Source: Bacillus marinisedimentorum
Lineage (GTDB): Bacteria; Bacillota; Bacilli; Bacillales; Bacillaceae_O
Assembly (NCBI RefSeq): GCF_001644195.2
Contig: NZ_LWBL02000045.1
Coordinates: 1-64,000, forward strand
Length of the DNA: 64,000 bases
Reading direction: 5' to 3'
This document shows positions 57,100 to 64,000 of this stretch, piece by piece. Below the pieces are notes generated by a model. That model was not told the origin of the DNA and made no database searches. It saw only the letters and a list, made by a program, of their open reading frames with translations. Made by a program: the position numbers and the translations under genes. The first letter of the stretch is position 1, and each line of letters opens with the position of its first letter.

Positions 57100-57228
57100 C
57101 AAAGGGGAGGCCGCCCGCTTTGCAGTATATACATAAGCGGGCACACCCGAAGGAAGGGGACTTTTCCTTCCGGTAAGGGTTGCCGCTTATGACGTTAGCC
57201 GCTGACGGACGGAGCTGGACACTAAGAT
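57100..57228. repeat. Dispersed repeat family A, copy 8
   Basis: Immediately after the ypzI stop. Shares CCGCCCGCTT, CATAAGCGGG, CACCCGAAGGAAGG, TTTTCCTTCCGG, GCCGCTTATGACG and TAGCCGCTGACGG, with the same hairpin arms as copy 2. Confidence 0.78.
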
Positions 57229-57790
57229 ACGCAGCGGGCAGCCGCTTTCCAGCCTTTCCGTAGGCGGGAATGCATCAGGCAGGTCGTTCTCCCCTTCCTG
57301 TTGCTGCAACACTTTTGCTGAATTAAAGATGGTGAATTTATAGGCACGGAAGGCGGCTTTCCGTGCCTTCATTTCATTCATTCACCTTAATGGAGACACT
57401 GAATTTCGTTTCAATGCCTATAATTGCGGTTTCTCCACTCTTATGGGCACGGAAGAAAAATCCCACCCCTTTTCTTGGCCGCCACTTCCCTAACCGAACT
57501 TACACATAATAAGAATCTTTTTATAATCCGGCAGCAGGGACGGAATTTTGTCTATTTACATAATAGAATTGATTTCAAACAAGACAATCGACTCAAACAA
57601 TTTATAGGTATCCCCAGGCTTCGGGCAGAAAAACGCTCCCAATATCCGATAGGTACGATATTTTTGGAAGGGAGCAGCTTAACTCACCCGGGTGCCAAGC
57701 TCCTCTGTTCTCTGCATCCGGGAATCGTTTCCTTAGTACGTATTTGAACCGCCCTTTTCTGCTTCCGTCTTTTCTAAAAATCCAAAACAA
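57229..57790. other. ypzI-fni gap
   Basis: No supported gene. GGCACGGAA/TTCCGTGCC hairpin at 57342-57366 lacks a T-run. Positions 57600-57720 contain, inverted, GAACAGAGGAGC and related pieces that may be a third, reversed copy of repeat family C; a GCTCCC/GGGAGC pair with ATATC/GATAT inside can fold there. Confidence 0.4.
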
Positions 57791-57824
57791 AAAACGGATT
57801 CCAGAATCTGGAACCCGTTTTTGA
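57788..57824 (-). terminator. fni terminator
   Basis: ACGGGTTCCAG/CTGGAATCCGT stem (one mismatch) with a short loop, followed by six T on the minus strand. Confidence 0.8.
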
Positions 57825-57830
57825 TTCAAT

Positions 57831-58880
57831 TTATGATCTGAGGCTGAACTTTCTTGTATCAACCCCTCGTTCGTTAAGCCATTCCCTTGTTTCACCTAAT
57901 ATGACCACAGGTGCATTCTTCAGTGATTTGATGTCCTCCGTGCCAAGAGCGGCCATGATAAGTTTGAATTCCTCTAGGAAAAACTCCACCGTTTTATTCA
58001 GCTCTGCTTCTCCTTCTTCCACTAGAATCGATAAGAAGTGGCCGGCCACACCGGCTGCTGAAGCGCCAAGGGAGATAGCTTTAGCCGCCTGGAGAGGGGT
58101 GGAAATCCCGCCAGAACCGATAATGCCGAGACCTGATACGGTCCCCGCTTCGACAATCGAGACAGGGGTAGGAATACCCCAGTCTTCAAATGCCTGAAGC
58201 GGCTGTAAACGCCGTTTATTTTCGACCCTGGCAAAGTTCGTGCCGCCGCTTCCTCCGATATCAATAATGGATACACCAGCATTTTTCAATGCCTTAGCGG
58301 TTTCCCGCCCCATACCGAAACCGACCTCTTTCACAATTACCGGTACAGAGATGCCGCGGGCGATTTTCTCAATGCTGGACATCCACCCGGAAAAAGACCG
58401 GTCGCCTTCCGGCATGACAAGCTCCTGTACCGTATTGGCGTGCAGCTGCAAGGCATCGGCTTCAAGCATTTCAACTGCAAGCATCGCCTGATCATAGGAT
58501 GCTTCGCACCCTAAATTAGCAAAAACGAGACCATCGGGATTCTCGCGGCGGACCGCTTTAAATGTCGGTGTCTGGGCGGGGTCTTTCAACGCCGACATTT
58601 GCGACCCGACGGCTATCGGCAACCCATACCTTCTTGCGGTCCTTGCCAGCATTCCGTTCAATTCTTCCGTTTTTCTGCCGCCGCCGCCTGTCATCGCATT
58701 CACAATAATGGGCGAACTTAAAGTAAGTTCGCCCACATTTGTTCGTAATTCAACTTTGTTTACGTCTGATTCAGGGAGGCTGCGGTGTACAAAACGGATA
58801 TCCTCAAAACTTGGTGAAACCGGGTTTCTCGTTTCGAGGGCATATTTGATATGCTCCAGTTTCCGTTTCGATCTGCTCAA
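57831..58880 (-). CDS. fni: Type 2 isopentenyl-diphosphate isomerase
   Basis: Predicted 349 residues; FMN- and NADPH-dependent interconversion of isopentenyl and dimethylallyl diphosphate. TIM barrel with NAMTGGGGRKTEELN, AVGSQMSALKDP, FANLGCEAS, QLHANTVQELVMPEGDRSF, VIVKEVGFGM and IDIGGSGGTNFA. I chose the TTG at 58880 (five bases after GGTGA), which gives exactly the B. subtilis length; the GTG at 58889 has no ribosome site. It supplies prenyl precursors for heptaprenyl and undecaprenyl chains. Confidence 0.94.
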   Translation of the reverse strand: MSRSKRKLEHIKYALETRNPVSPSFEDIRFVHRSLPESDVNKVELRTNVGELTLSSPIIVNAMTGGGGRKTEELNGMLARTARRYGLPIAVGSQMSALKDPAQTPTFKAVRRENPDGLVFANLGCEASYDQAMLAVEMLEADALQLHANTVQELVMPEGDRSFSGWMSSIEKIARGISVPVIVKEVGFGMGRETAKALKNAGVSIIDIGGSGGTNFARVENKRRLQPLQAFEDWGIPTPVSIVEAGTVSGLGIIGSGGISTPLQAAKAISLGASAAGVAGHFLSILVEEGEAELNKTVEFFLEEFKLIMAALGTEDIKSLKNAPVVILGETREWLNERGVDTRKFSLRS

Positions 58881-58899
58881 AAAAATCACCGCAATTCGC

Positions 58900-60048
58900 T
58901 TATTTTAGCTTCTTCAGCTGGTCCCCGATCATGTCGCCCAGCGAAAAGCCGGTTGATGGTTCATCGTTTTGGAAATCATTGTTATATTCATCTTCTTGCG
59001 GCTCATCATCCAGCAAGTCGCGGATGCTTAAAGAGATCCGCTTTTCAGCAGGATTCACATCAAGGACTTTCACCTGGACCTGCTGTCCTTCTTCAAGGAC
59101 TTCCTGAGGTGTGCCGATGTGACGGTTTGCGATCTGGGAAATATGCACCAAACCTTCGACGCCCGGTTTCACTTCAACGAAAGCACCGAACGAAACAAGA
59201 CGCTTGACTGTTCCATCAAGTACGTCACCCGCTTTGATTTCTTCGCCGACAGTTTCCCAAGGGCCTGGCTGTGCTTCTTTCATTGACAGCGAAATACGCT
59301 CGTTTTCCGGGTCGACAGAAAGCACCTTAACGCGCACTTGCTGACCTTCTTCCACGACATCTGCAGGCTTTTCCACGTGATGGTGAGCCATCTGGGAAAT
59401 ATGGACAAGCCCGTCGATTCCGCCGATGTCAACGAATGCACCAAAATCGGTAAGGCGCTGGACAGTGCCTTCGATAACCTGCCCTTCTTCAAGGTCATGG
59501 AGCGTTTGTTTCTTTTTATTTTCAATTTCCTCATCAAGCACAGCGCGATGAGAAAGGATCACGCGATTTTTTTCACGATCAAGTTCCACCACTTTAAGGG
59601 TAAGGGTTTTTCCTTTGTAATCAGAAAAATCCTCAACGAAATGGCGCTCAACCAGTGAGGCAGGAATGAAACCGCGCACTCCAAGGTCCACTACAAGTCC
59701 GCCTTTGACGACATCCTTGACTTCGGCCTCAAATACCTCTCCTGTTTCATACTTTTGGTTTAAGTCTTCCCATGCCGAATCGGCTTCCACCGCTTTTTTG
59801 GACAGAACGATTTCCTCATCGCTCAAGCGGATCACCTTCAGTTTCAGTTCTTCGCCTTCTGATACGATATCAGAGGCTTTTTCCACATGCAGGCTGGAAA
59901 GTTCGCTGATCGGTACGATGCCGTCAACTTTGTAGCCGACATCCACCAATACTTGCTTGTCTTCGACCTTTGATACTTTACCGGTGACAATGTCACCCTG
60001 TTCAAAGGACTTCATTTCAGATACCTCTTGATTCATTTCTTCAGCCAT
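58900..60048 (-). CDS. ypfD: S1-domain RNA-binding protein YpfD
   Basis: Predicted 382 residues with four S1 domains (starting near 15, 100, 185 and 270), a homolog of ribosomal protein S1. Repeated signatures: GIVPISELSSLHVEK, VVDLGVRGFIPASLVE, LTDFGAFVDIGGIDGLVHIS and LVSFGAFVEVKPGVEGLVHI. In low-GC Gram-positives this protein is not a stable ribosome part, and its exact role is unsettled. The C-terminal tail FSLGDMIGDQLKKLK matches Bacillus. AGGAGG lies 10 bases before the ATG. Confidence 0.95.
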   Translation of the reverse strand: MAEEMNQEVSEMKSFEQGDIVTGKVSKVEDKQVLVDVGYKVDGIVPISELSSLHVEKASDIVSEGEELKLKVIRLSDEEIVLSKKAVEADSAWEDLNQKYETGEVFEAEVKDVVKGGLVVDLGVRGFIPASLVERHFVEDFSDYKGKTLTLKVVELDREKNRVILSHRAVLDEEIENKKKQTLHDLEEGQVIEGTVQRLTDFGAFVDIGGIDGLVHISQMAHHHVEKPADVVEEGQQVRVKVLSVDPENERISLSMKEAQPGPWETVGEEIKAGDVLDGTVKRLVSFGAFVEVKPGVEGLVHISQIANRHIGTPQEVLEEGQQVQVKVLDVNPAEKRISLSIRDLLDDEPQEDEYNNDFQNDEPSTGFSLGDMIGDQLKKLK

Positions 60049-60166
60049 CTCAAAACTACCTCCTTAATCCCAACAAACGACAATGTCTGCCTAACTGTAT
60101 TTTTGACAAACATAAATTTGTCCTTTGTTCTAACTTCTTATAAATAATATCGTTTGTCAAGCAAAA

Positions 60167-60748
60167 CTATTTATGATTGCTGATTAAATCTTCAATCGCT
60201 TCCATTATCGCCGAAGTCGCTTCCCGGGCGGAAACTTTCTCCGCTCGCATTGTGTCGAAATCAATCGGTTTTCCATATACGACCTTCAATTTTCCGAACG
60301 GCTTGTATGGACCAATGACCGCCGCAGGCAGGACCCTGGCATTGCTGCGAAGCGCGAAAAATCCCACCCCGGAAAGACCTTCGCCGAGACTGCCGGTTTT
60401 ACTCCTTGTTCCTTCAGGGAAAATGCCGAGCACTTCCTGTTCTTTCAAGACTCCGAGACCTTTACGGAGCGCTTGTTTGTCGCTCATTCCCCGCTTGACG
60501 GGAAAAGCGTTAAGCTTTGGCACGATTTTTCCAAGTACCGGGACACTGAACAGCTCCTCTTTGGCCATGAAATGGACAGGCCGTGGAAAGGTGACGCCAA
60601 GGATGACCGGATCAAGATTGGAAATGTGATTCGAACAAAGGAGCAGCCCCTCTTCGTTTGGGATATTCTCCCTTCCTATTACCTGAACGCGGTAATAAGG
60701 GCGAAAAACCATGCTGCACGCCGATCTGGCAAAACCATATAAATTCAT
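60167..60748 (-). CDS. plsC: 1-acyl-sn-glycerol-3-phosphate acyltransferase
   Basis: Predicted 193 residues; adds the second acyl chain to make phosphatidic acid. Acyltransferase motifs: NHISNLDP (HX4D), VKRGMSDKQALRKGL, FPEGTRSKTGSLGEG and LPAAVIGPY. The start is the ATG at 60748, two bases before the cmk stop; AAAGGG is about 10 bases upstream. In B. subtilis plsC is elsewhere, but cmk-plsC-ypfD is common in related genera. One hydrophobic N-terminal stretch suggests membrane association. Confidence 0.93.
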   Translation of the reverse strand: MNLYGFARSACSMVFRPYYRVQVIGRENIPNEEGLLLCSNHISNLDPVILGVTFPRPVHFMAKEELFSVPVLGKIVPKLNAFPVKRGMSDKQALRKGLGVLKEQEVLGIFPEGTRSKTGSLGEGLSGVGFFALRSNARVLPAAVIGPYKPFGKLKVVYGKPIDFDTMRAEKVSAREATSAIMEAIEDLISNHK

Positions 60749-60749
60749 A

Positions 60750-61424
60750 TCAGCCAACCCTTTCGTCAACGGCATTCATGATTCCATTAACCACACCCTC
60801 GATGGAAAGATCCGTCGTGTCTATTTCGATAGCATCTTCAGCTTTTGTGAGCGGCGCCACTTCCCTTTCCGAATCAATTTTGTCACGGCGGGCAATTTCG
60901 GCCTTAAGGACTTCCAGATCTGACGGGAAACCTTTGGCAATGTTTTCTTCATGTCTGCGGGCGGCCCGGGCTTCAGCTGTGGCAATAAGAAAAATTTTCA
61001 CTTCCGCATCAGGCAGCACATGTGTACCAATATCGCGGCCGTCCATCACAACTCCGCCTTCTGAACCGAGTGCCTGCTGACGTTTCACCATTTCTTCACG
61101 GACTTCTTTATGTGCAGCCGTGAAAGAGACGTTGTTCGTAACATCAGTTGATCGGATTTCTTCTGTCACCTTTTCACCGTCAAGAAAGACGTCCTGGCCG
61201 GTTTCGGATTGCTGCAGGGTGATTTCCGTGTCATCAAGCAATTTTGCTACTTCACCAGCGTCATGTATGTCAACGCCGGTTTTCAGCGCTTTGTATGTAA
61301 GGGCCCTGTACATGGCACCGGTATCGATATATAGATAGTTCAATCTTTTTGCCACAATTTTAGCTGTCGTGCTTTTGCCTGCTGCTGCAGGACCATCAAT
61401 TGCAATAGAAATTTTCTTGCTCAT
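60750..61424 (-). CDS. cmk: Cytidylate kinase
   Basis: Predicted 224 residues; phosphorylates CMP and dCMP. P-loop [18 protein letters not shown] at 11-28, [13 protein letters not shown], the CMP-binding insert with [18 protein letters not shown], and [14 protein letters not shown] are conserved. It is upstream of plsC, close enough for coupled translation. An AGGAGGAT ribosome site precedes the ATG. Confidence 0.97.
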   Translation of the reverse strand: MSKKISIAIDGPAAAGKSTTAKIVAKRLNYLYIDTGAMYRALTYKALKTGVDIHDAGEVAKLLDDTEITLQQSETGQDVFLDGEKVTEEIRSTDVTNNVSFTAAHKEVREEMVKRQQALGSEGGVVMDGRDIGTHVLPDAEVKIFLIATAEARAARRHEENIAKGFPSDLEVLKAEIARRDKIDSEREVAPLTKAEDAIEIDTTDLSIEGVVNGIMNAVDERVG

Positions 61425-61575
61425 AAATCCTCCTGTATCGGCTTATGATTAGTGTTTTGTTACAGCCATAATAAAAAGCAGGGATCACCTGCTTCCCCGT
61501 CTGAATATTTCGGCGGCAGCCTGGCGTATCTGCTCCGTTTCTCGAATTCATAATACCATAACAGGCACATAAGGT

Positions 61576-61743
61576 CTATTGTTTGTAAAGCTCTTTGCCG
61601 CCCTTTCCGGATACGCCTTCATAGTGATAGGTCTTGTTCATGTAAATTGACCATTCTTTCCTATCAAGAGCTGTTTGTGCTACTGCAAGAAAGATGAACT
61701 GGATGATGATCAGCTTGATTAGAAGACCTTCTGCTCTTTTCAT
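61576..61743 (-). CDS. ypfB: YpfB family small protein (DUF5359)
   Basis: Predicted 55 residues with one membrane helix (LLIKLIIIQFIFLAVAQTAL, residues 7-26) and a short outer tail ending KTYHYEGVSGKGGKELYKQ. It fits YpfB, which lies between ypfA and cmk in Bacillus; function unknown. GGAGGGTGG precedes the ATG at 61743. Confidence 0.82.
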   Translation of the reverse strand: MKRAEGLLIKLIIIQFIFLAVAQTALDRKEWSIYMNKTYHYEGVSGKGGKELYKQ

Positions 61744-61869
61744 TTTCCACCCTCCGTGTGACTGGCCGTATCCAGTCGATTCCGTCAGCCCTGGTGATTT
61801 CGTTATGCGCCGAAGTGTCACCGCCCACTCCAACTCTAGTCTTATACATCCGGCCGCAATTATACACCC

Positions 61870-62532
61870 TTACGCAAGATTCAGCCCTTTACGCCTGTAA
61901 TAAAGCTGGCGTTCGAAGCAGAAACGGATAACAGTTTCACGGTCGCTTTCCTCAATGCCGGTAAATTCAACGGTTATGTAAGGCATATCGTTTTCATTTC
62001 CAAGCTTCCGCAGCAGTTTGCCCTCTGCCTTTACATAATTTATGTTTCCATCCTGCATGCTGAGGGCGAACCAAAGAGAAAGGGACATTCCCGGTTCGGC
62101 AGGAAAATGTGCCTTTACATATATTGCCGCACCGCCGCCGCTTATATCTTTAGTTACAGCTGTAAACGGAACAAATGCACCATCGGGTGAGTGCACTGCA
62201 GCATCTGCCGTCGTGTCGATCCGCACGTATTTACGGCGCTGTACATGCATATAGCCTTCTTCCTCCGGCATTCCGAGAGCAAGCAGCGGAATTCTGTCTT
62301 TTTTCCGTCCGTGCACTTCCGTATCGAAACGATACATTTTATCGTCCTCTGATATTACATAGGCACTGAATTCAGTGCCATCAAGAAAGAAGCCCGTTTT
62401 GCCGGTTTTCGCATGAACAGGATAATCAATGAAAAACAGATTCCCTTCGAGGGCGGCCACTTTACATTTGAAACGGTCACGCTTATTTGAATCTTTTAAC
62501 TCAAGGTAAATCGTTTTGTTTACCGATAACAT
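61870..62532 (-). CDS. ypfA: PilZ-domain c-di-GMP receptor YpfA
   Basis: Predicted 220 residues. An N-terminal YcgR-like domain (1-95) precedes a PilZ domain with the c-di-GMP motifs RRKYVR (RxxxR type) and DISGGG, both intact. In B. subtilis YpfA (MotI, DgrA) binds c-di-GMP and then slows the flagellar motor. The presence of cheR in this window agrees with motility. GGTGG precedes the ATG at 62532. Confidence 0.92.
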   Translation of the reverse strand: MLSVNKTIYLELKDSNKRDRFKCKVAALEGNLFFIDYPVHAKTGKTGFFLDGTEFSAYVISEDDKMYRFDTEVHGRKKDRIPLLALGMPEEEGYMHVQRRKYVRIDTTADAAVHSPDGAFVPFTAVTKDISGGGAAIYVKAHFPAEPGMSLSLWFALSMQDGNINYVKAEGKLLRKLGNENDMPYITVEFTGIEESDRETVIRFCFERQLYYRRKGLNLA

Positions 62533-62574
62533 GCCAACACCACCTTTTTCCTGCAACTATTATCTCATTTTCAC

Positions 62575-62613
62575 AAAAAAAGGAAAAGTTCTCTAGGGAA
62601 CTTTTCCTTTTTT
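62575..62613. terminator. ypeB terminator
   Basis: AAAAAAGGAAAAGTTC/GAACTTTTCCTTTTTT perfect stem with loop of six, right after ypeB; separates it from ypfA. Confidence 0.82.
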
Positions 62614-62616
62614 ATT

Positions 62617-63963
62617 TTATAAATTATACAGCGGTTCGGCATTTTGGAGTTTCTCCACTTTTTCTTCCGCCCCGTTTTCAGCATTGATGAAGATCCGATA
62701 CGTGTCATTTTTGATCGTACCCATTATTTCATATACCAGAACTTCTTCACCCAAATCATTCAAGATGATTGCCTGCCTTGTTTCCATCACTTTCACTTTC
62801 GGATTGACTTTGGCGAGCGCCTCCTTCTCCGGAATGGCCGGTTCCGGAATTTCCCGCTGCTGGTGCGACAACAAATAATCTTCAGCTGAAAAGCCGATCA
62901 CATCTCCGGTATCGAGTGCAACTTTCATCTTGACCGTTTCCGGATAAATCCTGACCTTATCCATTCGTGAAACAAAGGTGAAGACCCCCTGCTTGTCATA
63001 CTGGGCACTTTCAAACAGATCGAGGTTTTCAAACTTGTGCTCTTTAAGGAACCCTCCTGCTTTTTCAGCTGCTTTATTTAGGCTGATCTTCGGTTCTCCA
63101 AGCGTCCTGTTTTGCAGTATCCAGATCGGGTATCCGCCTTTTTTCGTGATATCCATCGACACGTCGATATTTTCTCTATCGTTCTTCAGGGTCACCGAAT
63201 AAAAACCGTTGTCGGCTCCTTTGCCGCCTTCAGTCACCTTTGCTTTTGTATCTCCGTCAATTCCAAGATAGTCTTTCGCAATTTTTTCGGCCTTTTGCTC
63301 CGATACCATTTTTCCTTTAAGGTCTTTAAATTTGTCATCTTTCTTGTTCATTGAAGTTGACGTCACGCTGAAATCGGCCTCTGAATATCCTTCCACATTT
63401 TTTTCTACCGTTTTAAACCCGTCGATAATCGTGTTATCCTTCATTTCACCTTCATTTGTCGCAAGCGCGAGTTCGACATCCATCCAGCGCAGATTATTTT
63501 CTATTACCATGTGCTGAACTTTACGGAGTTCCCCCTGGATATCCGCAGCCTGACTGTATAATTGCTCAAGTGTGCTATACTCTTTGTCCGTTAGCGGCTC
63601 TTTTTCCAGGTCCCGAATGGCAGTTTTATAACTGAAATCGCCAATGTCCGACAAAAATTCCTCTGTCTTATTGAAAGGCAGAAGTGCGAGAGGCAGCTGG
63701 CCCACGTCATTATGAGCTTCTGACGTGATTCTCCATACTTCAGCAAGTGAAGGAGATAACTGCTGGCGAGAGTTCATTGCAAGTGTCGTCCCTATTTTAT
63801 CGTGCAGCAGATCAATCTGATACGCCAGATCATGAAACGCCCTCTGGTAGCCGTTTTCAGCCTGGATGAGGATGGCGTTCTTTTCCTGATGTTCTTCATA
63901 GCCCCAGTAGCCAATGCCTATCGCCGCAACCGTCACGAAGATGATCGTTATCGTTCTGAACAA
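62617..63963 (-). CDS. ypeB: Germination protein YpeB
   Basis: Predicted 448 residues. One N-terminal membrane anchor (about 2-20) and an outer part; LTYQ-like helices, IGTTLAMNSRQQLSP, LRWMDVELALATNEGE, then three C-terminal PepSY-like domains (YPIWILQNRTLGEPKISL; MKVALDTGDVIGFSAEDYLL; YRIFINAENGAEEKVEKL). YpeB stabilises and localises the cortex-lytic enzyme SleB in the spore. The start is the TTG at 63963, seven bases after AGGAGGT; the GTG at 63972 is inside that site. sleB, its usual partner, would lie just beyond the window. Confidence 0.95.
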   Translation of the reverse strand: MFRTITIIFVTVAAIGIGYWGYEEHQEKNAILIQAENGYQRAFHDLAYQIDLLHDKIGTTLAMNSRQQLSPSLAEVWRITSEAHNDVGQLPLALLPFNKTEEFLSDIGDFSYKTAIRDLEKEPLTDKEYSTLEQLYSQAADIQGELRKVQHMVIENNLRWMDVELALATNEGEMKDNTIIDGFKTVEKNVEGYSEADFSVTSTSMNKKDDKFKDLKGKMVSEQKAEKIAKDYLGIDGDTKAKVTEGGKGADNGFYSVTLKNDRENIDVSMDITKKGGYPIWILQNRTLGEPKISLNKAAEKAGGFLKEHKFENLDLFESAQYDKQGVFTFVSRMDKVRIYPETVKMKVALDTGDVIGFSAEDYLLSHQQREIPEPAIPEKEALAKVNPKVKVMETRQAIILNDLGEEVLVYEIMGTIKNDTYRIFINAENGAEEKVEKLQNAEPLYNL

Positions 63964-64000
63964 GTGAAGCACCTCCTATTTGCAGAATATATGCTTGCCG

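Noticed and set aside
57424-57747. Plus-strand frame in the ypzI-fni gap
   Set aside because: Overlaps a possible repeat C copy, no ribosome site, no recognisable motif.

Overview
This window is a 64 kb piece of a chromosome from a spore-forming member of the Bacillaceae. Gene order follows the Bacillus subtilis segment from yppG to ypeB almost gene for gene. The spore and germination genes spoIVA, spoVIF, ypeB, ypjB, racA and seaA/yphB show an endospore former. Most genes lie on the minus strand, start with strong GGAGG-type ribosome sites, and often use GTG or TTG starts. No rRNA, tRNA, phage, transposase or CRISPR locus was seen. The sequence does not fix the species.

Layout: (1) 0.2-6.4 kb, cell-cycle and envelope genes: yppG-like, two tiny plus-strand genes, yppE, racA, yppC, then divergent recU-ponA (Holliday junction resolvase and penicillin-binding protein 1). 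(2) 6.6-16.2 kb, a minus-strand series: dinG, a degenerate metallo-beta-lactamase-fold protein, ypmA, ypmB, aspB, asnS, dnaD, nth, ypoC. (3) 17-24.3 kb: ypjD-dapB-mgsA-bshA-cca-birA and panB-panC-panD (lysine/cell wall, methylglyoxal, bacillithiol, tRNA CCA ends, biotin, pantothenate). bshB1, normally between mgsA and bshA, is missing. (4) 24.5-33.7 kb: ypjC, a YugP-type protease, ypjB, ypjA, the menaquinol:cytochrome c reductase operon qcrABC, ypiF, ypiB, ypiA and an unrecognised amidohydrolase-like gene. (5) 33.9-45.8 kb, the aromatic/menaquinone supraoperon: folE-mtrB, hepS-menG-hepT, ndk, cheR, aroF-aroB-aroH, hisC-tyrA-aroE. The trp operon that sits between aroH and hisC in B. subtilis is absent here, although the TRAP gene mtrB is kept. 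hepT carries an in-frame UGA at a Trp codon. (6) 46.5-56.8 kb: hbs, a 1 kb AT-rich gap, spoIVA, yphF, yphE, a 51/102 bp tandem repeat array, spoVIF, gpsA, der, ypzH, seaA, yphA. (7) 57-64 kb: ypzI, fni, ypfD, plsC, cmk, ypfB, ypfA and ypeB.

Together the genes supply chorismate, prenyl chains, menaquinone and the bc complex that uses it, nucleotide and cofactor synthesis, DNA replication and repair, and spore envelope assembly. The intergenic spaces are unusually rich in structured dispersed repeats. Three families (here A, B and C) recur at 3' ends of genes, and family A is always in the same orientation.

The points most worth following up are the UGA inside hepT, the helically phased hairpin array at 51.58-52.06 kb, the dispersed repeat families, the TRAP-without-trp arrangement, and the missing bshB1.
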